Source of the DNA: Apostichopus japonicus
Lineage: Eukaryota; Echinodermata; Holothuroidea; Aspidochirotida; Stichopodidae
Length of the DNA: 60,000 nt
Reading direction: 5' to 3'
Assembly (NCBI RefSeq): GCF_037975245.1
Contig: NC_092562.1
Location: 3,714,001 to 3,774,000, forward strand
Shown here piece after piece: positions 34,589-46,657 of this stretch; position 1 is the stretch's first letter, and every line of letters starts with the position of its first letter. The position numbers were made by a program, and so were the translations under genes. The notes below the pieces were generated by a model that was given only the letters and a program-made list of their open reading frames with translations, did not search any database and was not told where the DNA came from.

Positions 34589-37221
34589 TGTTGTACATAA
34601 AGTTCAGTAAAAGCAGTATATAGTGCTGAATATAAATGGTGCAGAGCTATACAGATATGTATAAAGACTAGTATAATGACTAGTATAATGACTGCCAAAA
34701 TCCATATAACACAAAATCATACTATTACTTCTAACAGAGGTTTATATGATTTAGCCATCAAAGGAAGAATCTGGGCAAATATATGTAGCACCTTTATCTT
34801 GTGACGTGAGGACAGGACAAAAGGGGGATCAATTTGACATCAGTGGCTTTACCCCTTTAGGCTAATTGAAATACTGTGAGTGGTTGTTTCAGCAGTTTTT
34901 GACTACATTTTTCGTTGACATAAAGTAAAAAACATGCTGAGCTGGCCACAGTTTGTCTAATCCTGTGACATATTTTTCAACATTTCTTTGGCTGTTTTTC
35001 CAATATCTTACACTTCCAGGCAAGTTATTCATAATTTTTTTAACAATCTTTATGATCAGCTTTCAAGGTGATAAAAACTGATCAAGTTTAGGTCCTTCAC
35101 TGAATTTTGTTACCATCCAGCAATGCATCATTTTGCTAGACTTTTATAATCCATATTTGGTTCCTGCTAATTTGTTACTCACATTCATTGCCTTCTGATT
35201 TTCTGATTTCTGATCAACTCAGCAGATAATTTATCCAGTATTGCATACTAGCCAAATGATATGAAAAAGTATCAATTGCTATGCAGACCGTGCACAGGAA
35301 CCATATAAGAAATACAACTTCTAGAGCCTTCAAAACTGCTGAACAAAATTTGAACACTAAAATTATTCCCTGGAAAATAGCAAAGAATTATTCCTTAATC
35401 AAATGATCATAAAGTTTAAAGGCACCATTGTATGAAAGCCAAAAATCTTTTCTTTTTACAAACTATTCTTTATATTCTTAACATGCTGATAATAGTATAG
35501 CGGAAAAGTGTTGTCATTCTGACCGACGTTTGCATTTTTTTTCTCTTTGGAGTAACGAGTGTTTGACGAGTACTTCTCTAAAAGTCGGAATGATGTTGAA
35601 ATGCAATCTGCACTGAAAACATTTGCATTTAGCGAATATGCCATATATTCAATTCAATGCCACGTTTTTAGAGGCTTTCAAGGAATATTGTTGTCAATTT
35701 CAGAGAAAACATGAGGAAAGGCACTGTATCACTATTGTTAAAGAAATATATATCATATTTGCATAAATGTAAATCATCCAACAATTCAATCATGGGGATT
35801 CCCCTTTTGAAGACTTTCGTGCCCCCCTCAGGGCTTCAGGGGCTTAAGGGAGAAGCCAAGCACTCAGATTTTCCATCGTTAATTACCGATTAGATTTCTT
35901 TTCGCGTCATTCATGCAACCTTAAAGCAAGGCCAACTTGGTTTTGTTAGGACCCATTCTAAACCAGGCAACAAATTTTCTCAAAGATCAAAACTGAACCT
36001 CTTATAATTATATCTTAATTTCACTTTTAAAACACCAATTGATAAGTAATTATAATTCTGCAAAAGCAATATATGAAGTAATTGGTAAGAACTTTGAAAT
36101 TGAAGAAATAAACAAAATAGTAATCATCTGATCTTGAAACAAATAGTTTTCAAGTTTTTATGACTGAATAAATTTTGTTGAACTTTTATACTGATTTGTA
36201 GGATTCTTATTCACTTGTAGGAATGCTAGATGTGAGGAAGAGATCAAGGATGACTTTATATGAAAAAAATTCCAGACTTCCAGTTGTCCAATTATCATTA
36301 CCATTTCATATTAAATGTTAAGCCAATGAGGAGGGGGCTATTTATAAATTGGACTGTATAGTAAAGACTGAATATTTCTAAAATATTGCTGAGAAGATCC
36401 GTGAATGATCAAAAAAAAAAAAATGTCTTGTATAATCCTAGAGTGCCACAACTTCTTCCTTTTTCTAAGGTATTTAAAAAAAATATTTTTAATTCTCAAA
36501 ACTTTTTTTTGGGCACATTTCAATGAATTTCAAGAAGTTCCTGGACAATATGAGAGACTTAAAGATGAGGATGTATTATAAACCAAGGTAGTTATCAATT
36601 CAATGAATACCATAAATAATATGTGTGCGATATAATACTGGAATGGAATCGACTGTGAACTGTGGAATTAGAGGTAAATTGGAATTAGTATGTCTTGTAA
36701 CTGTAATAGAGAGAGATAGCAACTGGCCTAAAAACCTGGAAATGTAGTGGTGTAAATAATTAAGAAAAAACATTACAGTTACAAGTATTGTCTTTGTCAG
36801 ACATGGGATACATCATACAACATGATTTTAAACTGGTTTGAAGGGTTTCAAGGTAATTTTGAGTTGATAGTACAAACTAATGCATTCACAACTTGTTGAG
36901 TGTAATAACATAAGCCTCTGAATTGGAAGTATCTGAGAATACTTTGCGGCCTCTGAAAATAGGCTTTTTTCTTCTCCTGAATAAGTACGAGTTTTCTACA
37001 TCACTTTGAATCCATGCATATGATCATTTCTATATTAGATGTTTACTGTCAAGATAAACATAAAGTGATTTATAAGTTCCTTTACTTTTTGTCATTTGTG
37101 AATAAAAACTTGGCCAAACTATTTACTGGCGCAGGAAACTGCTTTCATATCCACGGATTCCTGAAATGCTTTAAGAGGTACAAATTGAAGGCATAGCACC
37201 ATAAAATTAAATATACCCTCA

Positions 37222-37614
37222 GGCTATTATCATCTATCATCTGACTATCATTATCTGACTATTATTGTATGACCATCTGACTATCATAATCTGACTAGAA
37301 TCATCTATCATCTGACTATCATCATCTGACCATCATCACTTATCATCTAACTATCATCATCTATCATCTGACTATCATTGTATGACCATCATCATCTGAC
37401 TATCATCATCTGACTATCATCACCTATCATCATCTGACTCATCGTCTGACTATCATCATCTATCATCGGACTATCATTATCCGACTATCATCGTATGACC
37501 ATCATCATCTGACTATCATCACCTATCATCATCTGACCATCATCACCTATCATCATCTGACTATCATGATCTATCATCTGACTATCATCATCTGACTATC
37601 ATCATCTGACTATG
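37222..37614 (-). repeat. Short-unit array 'catctgactatcat' directly after the LAP stop codon
   Basis: About 390 bp of interleaved 'catctgactatcat' and 'catcacctatcat' units on the plus strand. On the gene strand this is the start of the 3' UTR: the stop TGA is at 37616-37618 and the repeat begins within about 6 nt. Unit order is irregular, with local duplications. Confidence 0.88.
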
Positions 37615-37615
37615 G

Positions 37616-39886
37616 TCATAGCCATTGTCCCCTGTTGCCATCTGGTGCTGTTCTTTTCTGAGCTACGGGAGGAGGATGATATGATGACAGAGGTGGTGGT
37701 TCCCTTCTGACATGAGTCAGATACTGTGTGGTACCCTTTACAGCATAAGGTGTTGGTGGGGCTGGTAAATGTCTGGGACAGCTGCCCGTTGTTGAACTGC
37801 CTGAACTACCGGGAGGAGTGACTGAGGAAAAACAAATAATAAACAGGATGGTTAGTGATTATATTTCTTTTTCAATTACTGTGTTGTTTCCTTTTCGTAT
37901 CGGACTCTTAAATTAAACTTACAAATTTAACTTAAAAATTCCCAGTTGGCAACATTTTCATGAAAAGAGGGGCTTCTCAAATTAAGTAATAACAATGAGT
38001 GACAGTAAGTTCACATTTTCCTCCCATGCCCCATCATCAACAATACAACCTTTCTCTAATCCTCCCTTCATGTTGAGCTGTGAAGGATTGTCATATATAC
38101 CATTTAGATAAACATTCTAAACAGGCTTTAACTTTGTTGTAGCCACAAACTCTATCGCAAAACAAACAAGAGAATTGCAAGGCATAAGCCTACCACTGAC
38201 GTAAGACAATAATTCATTGGTGACTGCCGTGACTGACATTACATTATCGTAACAAATCAGGAATTTTTGCTAGTCTTTCTGGAAACAATAAATCACACAG
38301 GCAATCTAAGTTTACTACCAAACTGATTTGTTGTTAGTGTCAACTGGAAAAATGCCTGCAAGGACTATACACATGAGAGGATGAGACAGAACAAGAAATC
38401 ACAAATATAGGTAGACAATACGGATTTTATGTGATTAAAAGCTGTTAAAGCAAGCAGCTACTATAAAAATTACGTACTGCAATCCAGAATTTAAATGGCG
38501 GCAAAAATGCCTTGGAAATTAAACTTGGAATAACAATTTTCTTCCATTATGAGAGCAAATATTTAAATATATATATAGGTTGGTTGGTTGGTTGGTTGGC
38601 ATCTATCTTGGCGCAGAGTGCTCTATGCCCGGTGGACAGAGCGGAATATATGTTGAGACTAGTTGTGGAACACTAGTAGTTGTTACTCAGAGTTTCACGC
38701 GTTGAGCGATCATCAGACAATTCTCTCAGACAAGAGTTGTCTGATGATCGCTCAACGGGTGAAACTCTGAGTAAAAACTACTAGTGTTCCACTAGTCTCA
38801 ACCTATATATATATTTATATATATATATTTATGGTTATATGTTTATAAGTATACATATATTTGTTATTCCTGATACTTATTTAATATCATGTTAGAAATA
38901 CAGAGGTATAACGTCAGCTACACGATTGGTTATTTAGTATTGCATAACAACTGGCGGTTGGGATACACAGAAGCCATGCGGTGTAGTGTATACCTTTGAA
39001 TTTTTAACTGGTCAATAAGGGACAGTGAGATTCACTCTGGAGAAATAAATAAAGCAACAGACCAAATATGGTTGAGAAATTAAACAGAAAATAGAAGGTA
39101 CAACTACAGGGAGAAATTTCATGAAATATAAAAATAACAAACTATAATTGAACTTTTACAGACAAAAGTATGAAATTGTTTACTTATTGAGAACCATGAA
39201 CTGTTAGCACCTAGTGCTGCACCTGCTCCCAACCGTATGAAACCAGATAAATACAAGTCACGGAAAAGATGACGGTAGTTTCCCATTCTTTGTGTTATAA
39301 TGGGAAAACTAGGACACTCATTGACTTGTTTGTTTTTAATGCAACAAACAAACAGAGACTTTATTAAGGCTACAGGGTGTGGGCAAGGGGAGAGAGATGG
39401 TGATCGTTTTGGCATCAGAGCCTTCAGACTATGATATGTTAGTATCAGGAAAAAAAGTCAAAACACACTACCAATTGTAAGACATCAAGAGGAGGGAAAA
39501 ATGAAATTTACTGATGTATGGGGATGATAATGAAGAGAGGGTTACCAAGACAAAGCAGACAACCTTGTTCTGTTTCACGTACACACTAACATGCAGAGCT
39601 GATTACTGGTTACAGCAGCAGTGACCACCTTCAAAGGTTCATCACTACAACGTGACAGTAATAATACATTCACTCAAAACATCGATTGGACTCGTCTGAA
39701 GATATACTCACCTCTTCGAACATCCTCCCCATCTTTCCCAATCTGCGAGACTGACGCGGGAACCGGTAGTGACCTCCTCATGACATATGGCGGCATCGGG
39801 TAGCTGTTGCTGATGGCCTTGTGGTACGAGGGCGGGGAAGGAGAGGGGCCTGACGAGTGAAAGACATCATCCGATTCATCAGGATT
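37616..39886 (-). CDS. ERBIN/LRRC7: LAP gene exons 16-17: C-terminal tail, no PDZ
   Basis: Exon 16 (39712-39886) begins [20 protein letters not shown] and ends in phase 1. Exon 17 (37616-37821) continues [10 protein letters not shown], includes [19 protein letters not shown] and [12 protein letters not shown], and ends NRGQWL then TGA. The tail is Pro/Ser-rich with PPxY-like and polyproline stretches, possible WW or SH3 ligands. Vertebrate Erbin and LRRC7 have about 90 residues of PDZ at this point and none is visible here or further downstream in the window. An alternative last exon outside my recognition is possible. Confidence 0.72.
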
Positions 39887-42800
39887 CTGAAATGGAATCA
39901 ATATAATCAAACTTACGATCAAAACCCCCCTAATAGAAGATCAAGTGAAAATAACACATAACTAATTAGTGCACGGCTACCCTGGTAAGAGTATATTTAT
40001 GTGGTGTGTACGTGTGAATGACAAACGGTACACACAGTAATCTCTTGCAGTCTTTCCCATTTCTGCTGACTTTTAAACAGGCCTGATAAGGGGTTGGAGA
40101 GGGGCGAGGGGGGATCAAGGGGATACAGTGGTCCAGGTTAAATGAAGGTCCCAAGAAAAGATGAGATGAAGAATAGTGTATTTCTCATTTTCATAACGTA
40201 CTTGGGGCACCTGGTTACATTCTTGTCCAAGGAGATTGGCCTGTGCTCTCAACACAACTGAACACAAAGAACACACTTCTACCATAAGTCCTCCAGTGTG
40301 AGGATATAATGCAGAATTAGAAGCAACATATGCCTATTTGCACTGCAGGCATATGAGTTATTTATTACATTGCCTGGTTATGTCTATCCTCCTTTATCAC
40401 GTCATTGTCTGTCAATTTCCTAACCAAGCTCTCTGTTTTGTACTTACTTGGCCCGATCTCTTCTGTAGATGATCCATCAAGTGATTCCTCCAGTTCTGTT
40501 CGTTGATATCTCTCGACGTCGGCAGCTTCTTCGTCCGTGGTGTTGAGGAGGTCGGTATGATGTCACGCTGCTCCACAGTTTGCACAAGGTTGGAGTTATT
40601 CCGGTTAACCTGCCGGTTACCCTCCCGCCCTCTCTGCTGTTGAGAAGAAGACATCCCATCCGGATCCGACCAATCGTGACCGTAGCTTCTATTTTTGTTG
40701 ATGTCCGTCGAATAATGTCCGTCTGGTTTGTCGTCACCGTCACGAACCCAACTAGGAACAGCCCACTGGACACCCGCGTCCAAACTGTCTCCACCTCCGT
40801 TGAAGTGTTGCGGCTTCGCAGTCGTACCGGCTTCCGTCCTCTCGTTCTGCGATACGGCAAATGGCTGTTCCGTTGGGTTCCTTTGGTTACCCTGTGACAT
40901 TACAGAGACACCGGTGGATCTTGGAGATGAGAATGGACGGCTGGATGAAAGACTGCTGACAGTTTGGTTGTATGGAGTGGAATAATGAGATGGATGTAGC
41001 CTTCCTAACTGGGAACCTGATGCTGGCTCTGTTTGCAGTTTGGTGGCACGATCAAATTTTTCTTCCATTTCTAAGAATTCGGGTGGAACGTCTACAGCTC
41101 TCTCCTTATAAGGAAGATTGTTAGCTCCATTTATCTTGCCGGAAGAATTTGAGTACTCACCACCCCCTTCTGTGAATGTCTGCTCAGAAATATCGGTATT
41201 GTTTCCAGTATGGAGTGATGAAGACCTCTGTGAGGCCTCTTGTAATGTACTGACGTCCTCATAACTTCTCCTCTCTGTTACCTCTGACGAGTACGTTCTA
41301 TTTGGAAGGGGTGCTTTAGAAGGGTGAGAATTAACGGACCTATTATCCACCCCCGACTGAGAACTGGACAGTCTACTGATCTGTTGATTACCACGGACTA
41401 AAGACTGATTCTCTGACGAAAACCTCAAATGTCTCCTGGCTCCCTTGACACCTTCGCTCTCATCCATCGAGGATGGCGGTTGTTGGTACGAGATGGAAGG
41501 TGTGTTGGAGAAGGTCCTCTCCTGCTGGTGGGATAGGAAACTTCCAGCTGCGGAGAGAAGGTGACCACTGACTCGTCTCAACTGGTCGGAATACTCCCCC
41601 GATGCTGGAATGCTGGCGCTTCCGGTGTCCGGCCGATGTCGCGATGGACTCTGCCTGGGATCCCAAGGCTTAGACATGGGACTATTTTTCACATACCCCT
41701 GCTGGCTGGTATCAGCCTGCAGCACCTGATCCCTTAAGCTCAAGTCCCTTTGGTGAGATTTAGAAAGGTCACCACCGACACTAGGGTTATTGTTCCTCCC
41801 AGGAGTAGACGTTGGATGTTGACTTTGCCATCTGACCTCCTTCCCTGAATCATAACTTCTAGGCACATTGACCCTACTGGTGGCTTCTGTTTTGACATTG
41901 TATCGCCACTCTTGACTTCCTGTCCTCTGTTGTACGTCTTCTACCCTATCCCTACCCATCCCCTCCCTACCACCCATGCTCTCCTCACCCCCTGTTCTCA
42001 TAGCCACCTCATTGCTTCCTTGACGATCTGAGCTGTAACCTGAGTTTGATTTGCGACCAGGTTGTGGTACCATCTGTCCACTGTTTCTCAGGTTACCCCT
42101 TGTCTGACTCCCTCTTTGACCCATGTTCTCACCGTGAGACGAGTTCCCCCCGCTGCGCCCTGGTGTGTTACCCTGTCTGTACCGCATCTGGTACAGTCTC
42201 TCAAGTTCAGGGTCGGTTACATAACCAGAAGGAGTCTGCGGAATGGATATACCCGAGTCCCTCCCTTGCTGATGCACCACGTGGTGTTGGACTGCTGGTG
42301 CGACGTGGCTGTCCTTCCGTTCGTCGTAATCTTTGACACCTGTCGTCGCGGTGTCCCTACCTGCTGGACCACTCAGGGTCCGTCGCTTGGAGCCAGGACT
42401 GCCCGTATGCGACTTTGGAGTTCCAGGCAGAGACCTCCCTGTTCTATGTCGTAAGTTTCCATTCATACGACGGCTAGTGGATGGCGCATCGGGCGTGTGG
42501 CCCGATGGTGTCACACGACTATTATGCAACCTAGACTCTTGCATGGGTGTAGACTGGGGAGTCTCACTTTTATGTGGAAGATAACCATTTGGCCTTCTAT
42601 CTCTTAATTGCTCTCTTGAAGTGACTACCATGGGACTTGCTTTAAAATCCATACTTGCACTCCTAGTGACCAGACTGTGCATATAGGGACTCTGCTGAAA
42701 CACAACATCCGGCATATCTTTCTTTGTGAATAATTCTGTATCTGTCTGATTCTCCCTCTCTGGAGAAGATTCCCTGAGGCTGTTTGTCAATTGCGCCACC

Positions 42801-45800
42801 TCCCTGTCAGCCTCGTCCATGTGCCGTGCGTGCCGTGAATGCGGCTTCCTCTCTGATCGTGGTGTCCTCACCTTCATTGGATGCGAGTCCAATACTTCAC
42901 TATCACTGTGAGAGGCTCTCTCTTTAATGATCTAAAGTGATCAATGAAAACAAAAAAAACATAAGGATAGTTAAATGCATATTTTGGTCAATATTAAAGA
43001 ATTGTCATTTGAGCAGAAAAACCAACTGGTTCATGTTTTAATGCAATTTAAGTGTTTATGTGATGTTTAGTTTTAAAACTAAGCCATGTGTTAACAGTGT
43101 TTAGACTAACACCAACCTAACAACATTGACACATCCAATCTAACAACATTGACACATCCAATCTAACAACATTGACACATCCAATCTAACAACATTGATA
43201 TATTCAATCTAACACTGTTGATATATCCAATCTAACACTGCTAATAAATCAAATCTAACACTGTTGATACATCCAATCTAACAGTTGATACAACCAACCT
43301 AACAACATCGACATATGCAATCTAACACTGTTGATACAACTAACCTAACACTGTTGGTACAACCAACCTAACAACATTGATATATCCAACCTAACACTGT
43401 TGATACATCCAACTTAACACTAGTAATACATCAAATCTAAAACTGTTGATACAACCAACCTAACAACATTGATATATCCAATCTAATGCTGTTGATATAT
43501 CCCATCTAACACTGTTGATACAATCTAACAACATTGACACATCCAATCTAACAACATTGATATATTCAATCTAACACTATTGATTTATCCAATCTAACAC
43601 TGCTAATACATCCAATCTAACACTGTTGATACAACCAACCTAACAACATTGACACATCCAATCTAACAACATTGACACATCCAATCTAACAACATTGACA
43701 CATCCAATCTAACAACATTGATATATTCAATCTAACACTGTTGATTTATCCAATCTAACACTGCTAATACATCAAATCTAACACTTTTGATACAACCAAC
43801 CTAACAACATTGACACATCCAATCTAACAACATTGACACATCCAATCTAACAACATTGACAACATTGATATATTCAATCTAACACTATTGATTTATCCAA
43901 TCTTACACTGCTAATACATCAAATCTAACACTGTTGATACAACCAACCTAACAACATTGACACATCCAATCTAACAACATTGACACATCCAATCTAACAA
44001 CATTGACACATCCAATCTAACAACATTGACACATCCAATCTAACAACATTGATATATTCAATCAAACACTGTTGGTACATCCAACCTAACACTGTTGATA
44101 CATCCAATCTAACACTGTTGATACAACCAACCTAACAACATTGACACATCCAATCTAACAACATTGACACATCCAATCTAACAACATTGACACATCCAAT
44201 CTAACAACATTGATATATTCAATCAAACACTGTTGGTACATCCAACCTACGCTGTTGATACATCCAATCTAACACTGTTGATACAACCAACCTAACAACA
44301 TTGACATATCCCATATACTTCTACTAATACCTACAATTCTATTGCTCCGTCTCTTCTTGCTCTCCTTCTGATGAGACACTGGTAGTTCCCACTGGACTTG
44401 CAAGCTTCCCTTCTCTGCCTTTGATGGAGATAATGACCCTTTGCGTATCCTCGCTTTATCTTTTGCATGTTTCTCCTGTTAATGGAGCAGATGTCAAAGC
44501 ATTACATCAGAGGAATTAATTAAATTAACTTAAGATACCATTTGCCACTATGCTGAAAATAACAATATAATGCATTGCTGAAATGTTATCTACTCTCAAG
44601 TTGCAGAGGCATGATCAACTTTCCCATTCAACCTAAAGTTGACATTGAGTAGAGAGAGAGAGAGTCTATACTAGGCAAACATCATCTGTAGAACATCTGT
44701 ACAACATTTCTATGGACACAAAGACCTGAAAATGTCCTTTAACGTTGCAATTTGAAGTAAAACATTCTTTCTTTAACTTATGATGTTATGATCTTTGTTG
44801 AAGGTAGAAGAGATGGAGATAAGATTCCATCGTAGGCATAGGCCACAAAATCAATGTATGGTCTACCTGTTAGGGAAATGACCTTTAACATTGCATTTTG
44901 AAGTGAACATTCTTGGCCATTACTTATGATGTCATGATCTTTGTTGAAGGTTAGAAGAGATGTAGATAAGATTCCATCGTAGGCCTAGGCCACAAAATCA
45001 ATGTATGGTCTACCTGTTAGGAAAATGACCTTTAACATTGCATTTTGAAGTGAACATTCTTGGCCATTACTTGTGATGTCATGATCTTTGTTGAAGGATA
45101 GAAGAGATGGAGATAAGATTCCATTGTTGGCCTAGGCCACAAAATCAATGTATGGTCTACCTGTTAGGGAAATGACCTTTAACATTGCATTTTGAAGTGA
45201 ACATTCTTGGCCATTACTTATGATGTCATGATCTTTGTTGAAGGTTAGAAGAGATGGAGATAAGATTCCATCATAGGCCTAGGCCACAAAATCAATGTAT
45301 GGTCTACCTGTTAGGGAAATGACCTTTAACATTGCATTTTGATGTGAACATTCTTGGCCATTACTTGTGATGTCATGATCTTTGTTGAAGGTTAGAAGAG
45401 ATGGAGATAAGATTCCATCATAGGCCTAGGCCACAAAATCAATGTATGGTCTACCTGTTAGGAAAATGACCTTTAACATTGCATTTTGAAGTGAACATTC
45501 TTGGCCATTACTTATGATGTCATGATCTTTGTTGAAGGTTAGAAGAGATGGAGATAAGATTCCATTGTTGGCCTAGGCCACAAAATCAATGTATGGTCTA
45601 CCTGTTAGGGAAATGACCTTTAACATTGCATTTTGAAGTGAACATTCTTGGCCATTACTTATGATGTCATCATCTTTGTTGAAGGTTAGAAGAGATGGAG
45701 ATAAGATTCCATCATAGGCCTAGGCCACAAAATCAATGTATGGTCTACCTGTTAGGGAAATGACCTTTAACATTGCATTTTGAAGTGAACATTCTTGGCC

Positions 45801-46568
45801 ATTACTTGTGATGTCATGATCTTTGTTGAAGGTTAGAAGAGATGGAGATAAGATTCCATCATAGGCCTAGGCCACAAAATCAATGTATGGTCTACCTGTT
45901 AGGGAAATGACCTTTAACATTGCATTTTGAAGTGAACATTCTTGGCCATTACTTATGATGTCATGATCTTTGTTGAAGGTTAGAAGAGATGGAGATAAGA
46001 TTCCATCATAGGCCTAGGCCACAAAATCAATGTATGGTCTACCTGTTAGGGAAATGACCTTTAACATTGCATTTTGAAGTGAACATTCTTGGCCATTACT
46101 TATGATGTCATGATCTTTGTTGAAGGATAGAAGAGATGGAGAAAAGATTCCATCGTAAGTAAAGGCCAAGAAAGCAATGTTTGGTCTACCTGTTAGGGAA
46201 AATGACCTTTAACATTGCAGTTAGACTTACTTTATCAGCTTTGAAGAGAGAGTGTGTGTCACTTATAGTAGAGGATGCTGGAGACCTTGGACGAGAGCTC
46301 CTCAAGCTGCCAGCAATGCTACCCTCCTCCTCAGCTAATTCTCTCCTCCCTCTCACTCTGTCCCTCTGAAGATTTAATTCACAAGTGAGAAGATAAGTTT
46401 CTTATTTGTAGGACTTGCTGTATATTTGTTGTATTATTGTATGTGTATCGCAGTTTATTGACTTAATCTATTGCTATGGTTTTTTTTTTTTTTTTTTTCT
46501 CTTTCGTTTACAACCTGTGTAAGCCGATATTCCGATTGTGTACAATAAATTCAAATTCAATTCAATTC

Positions 46569-46657
<89 letters not shown>

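Larger units (their letters stand above)
30236..37615. other. Convergent 3' region between MTREX and the LAP gene
   Basis: No exon of either gene was recognised here. The first AATAAA after the MTREX stop is at 31122-31127, with an ATTAAA at 30656-30661. The rest is AT-rich non-coding DNA with arrays listed separately. A degenerate 'caatgtgaac.aaataggc'-type repeat fills about 30690-30950. A 50-bp segment with 'tttatcctataaccaccctg' is duplicated at 33549-33597 and 33640-33690. 'agccatagcaaccatacta' occurs three times at 34128-34203. No PDZ-coding sequence was found on the minus strand. Confidence 0.6.

Noticed and set aside
34402-34698. Tyr-Ile repeat frames
   Set aside because: They are translations of the TA microsatellite.
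30240-37600. Search for PDZ-coding exons (GLGF-type motif) on the minus strand
   Set aside because: Nothing resembling the carboxylate-binding loop or the rest of a PDZ fold was found by eye in this AT-rich stretch. A profile search would be decisive.
40477-42584. Several 80-130 codon frames on both strands inside 40.4-42.9 kb
   Set aside because: All are shadows of the 828-codon exon of the LAP gene, which has the consistent frame and flanking splice sites.
43079-46205. Regular arrays considered as CRISPR-like
   Set aside because: Units are directly adjacent with no unique spacers, inside introns of a eukaryotic gene.
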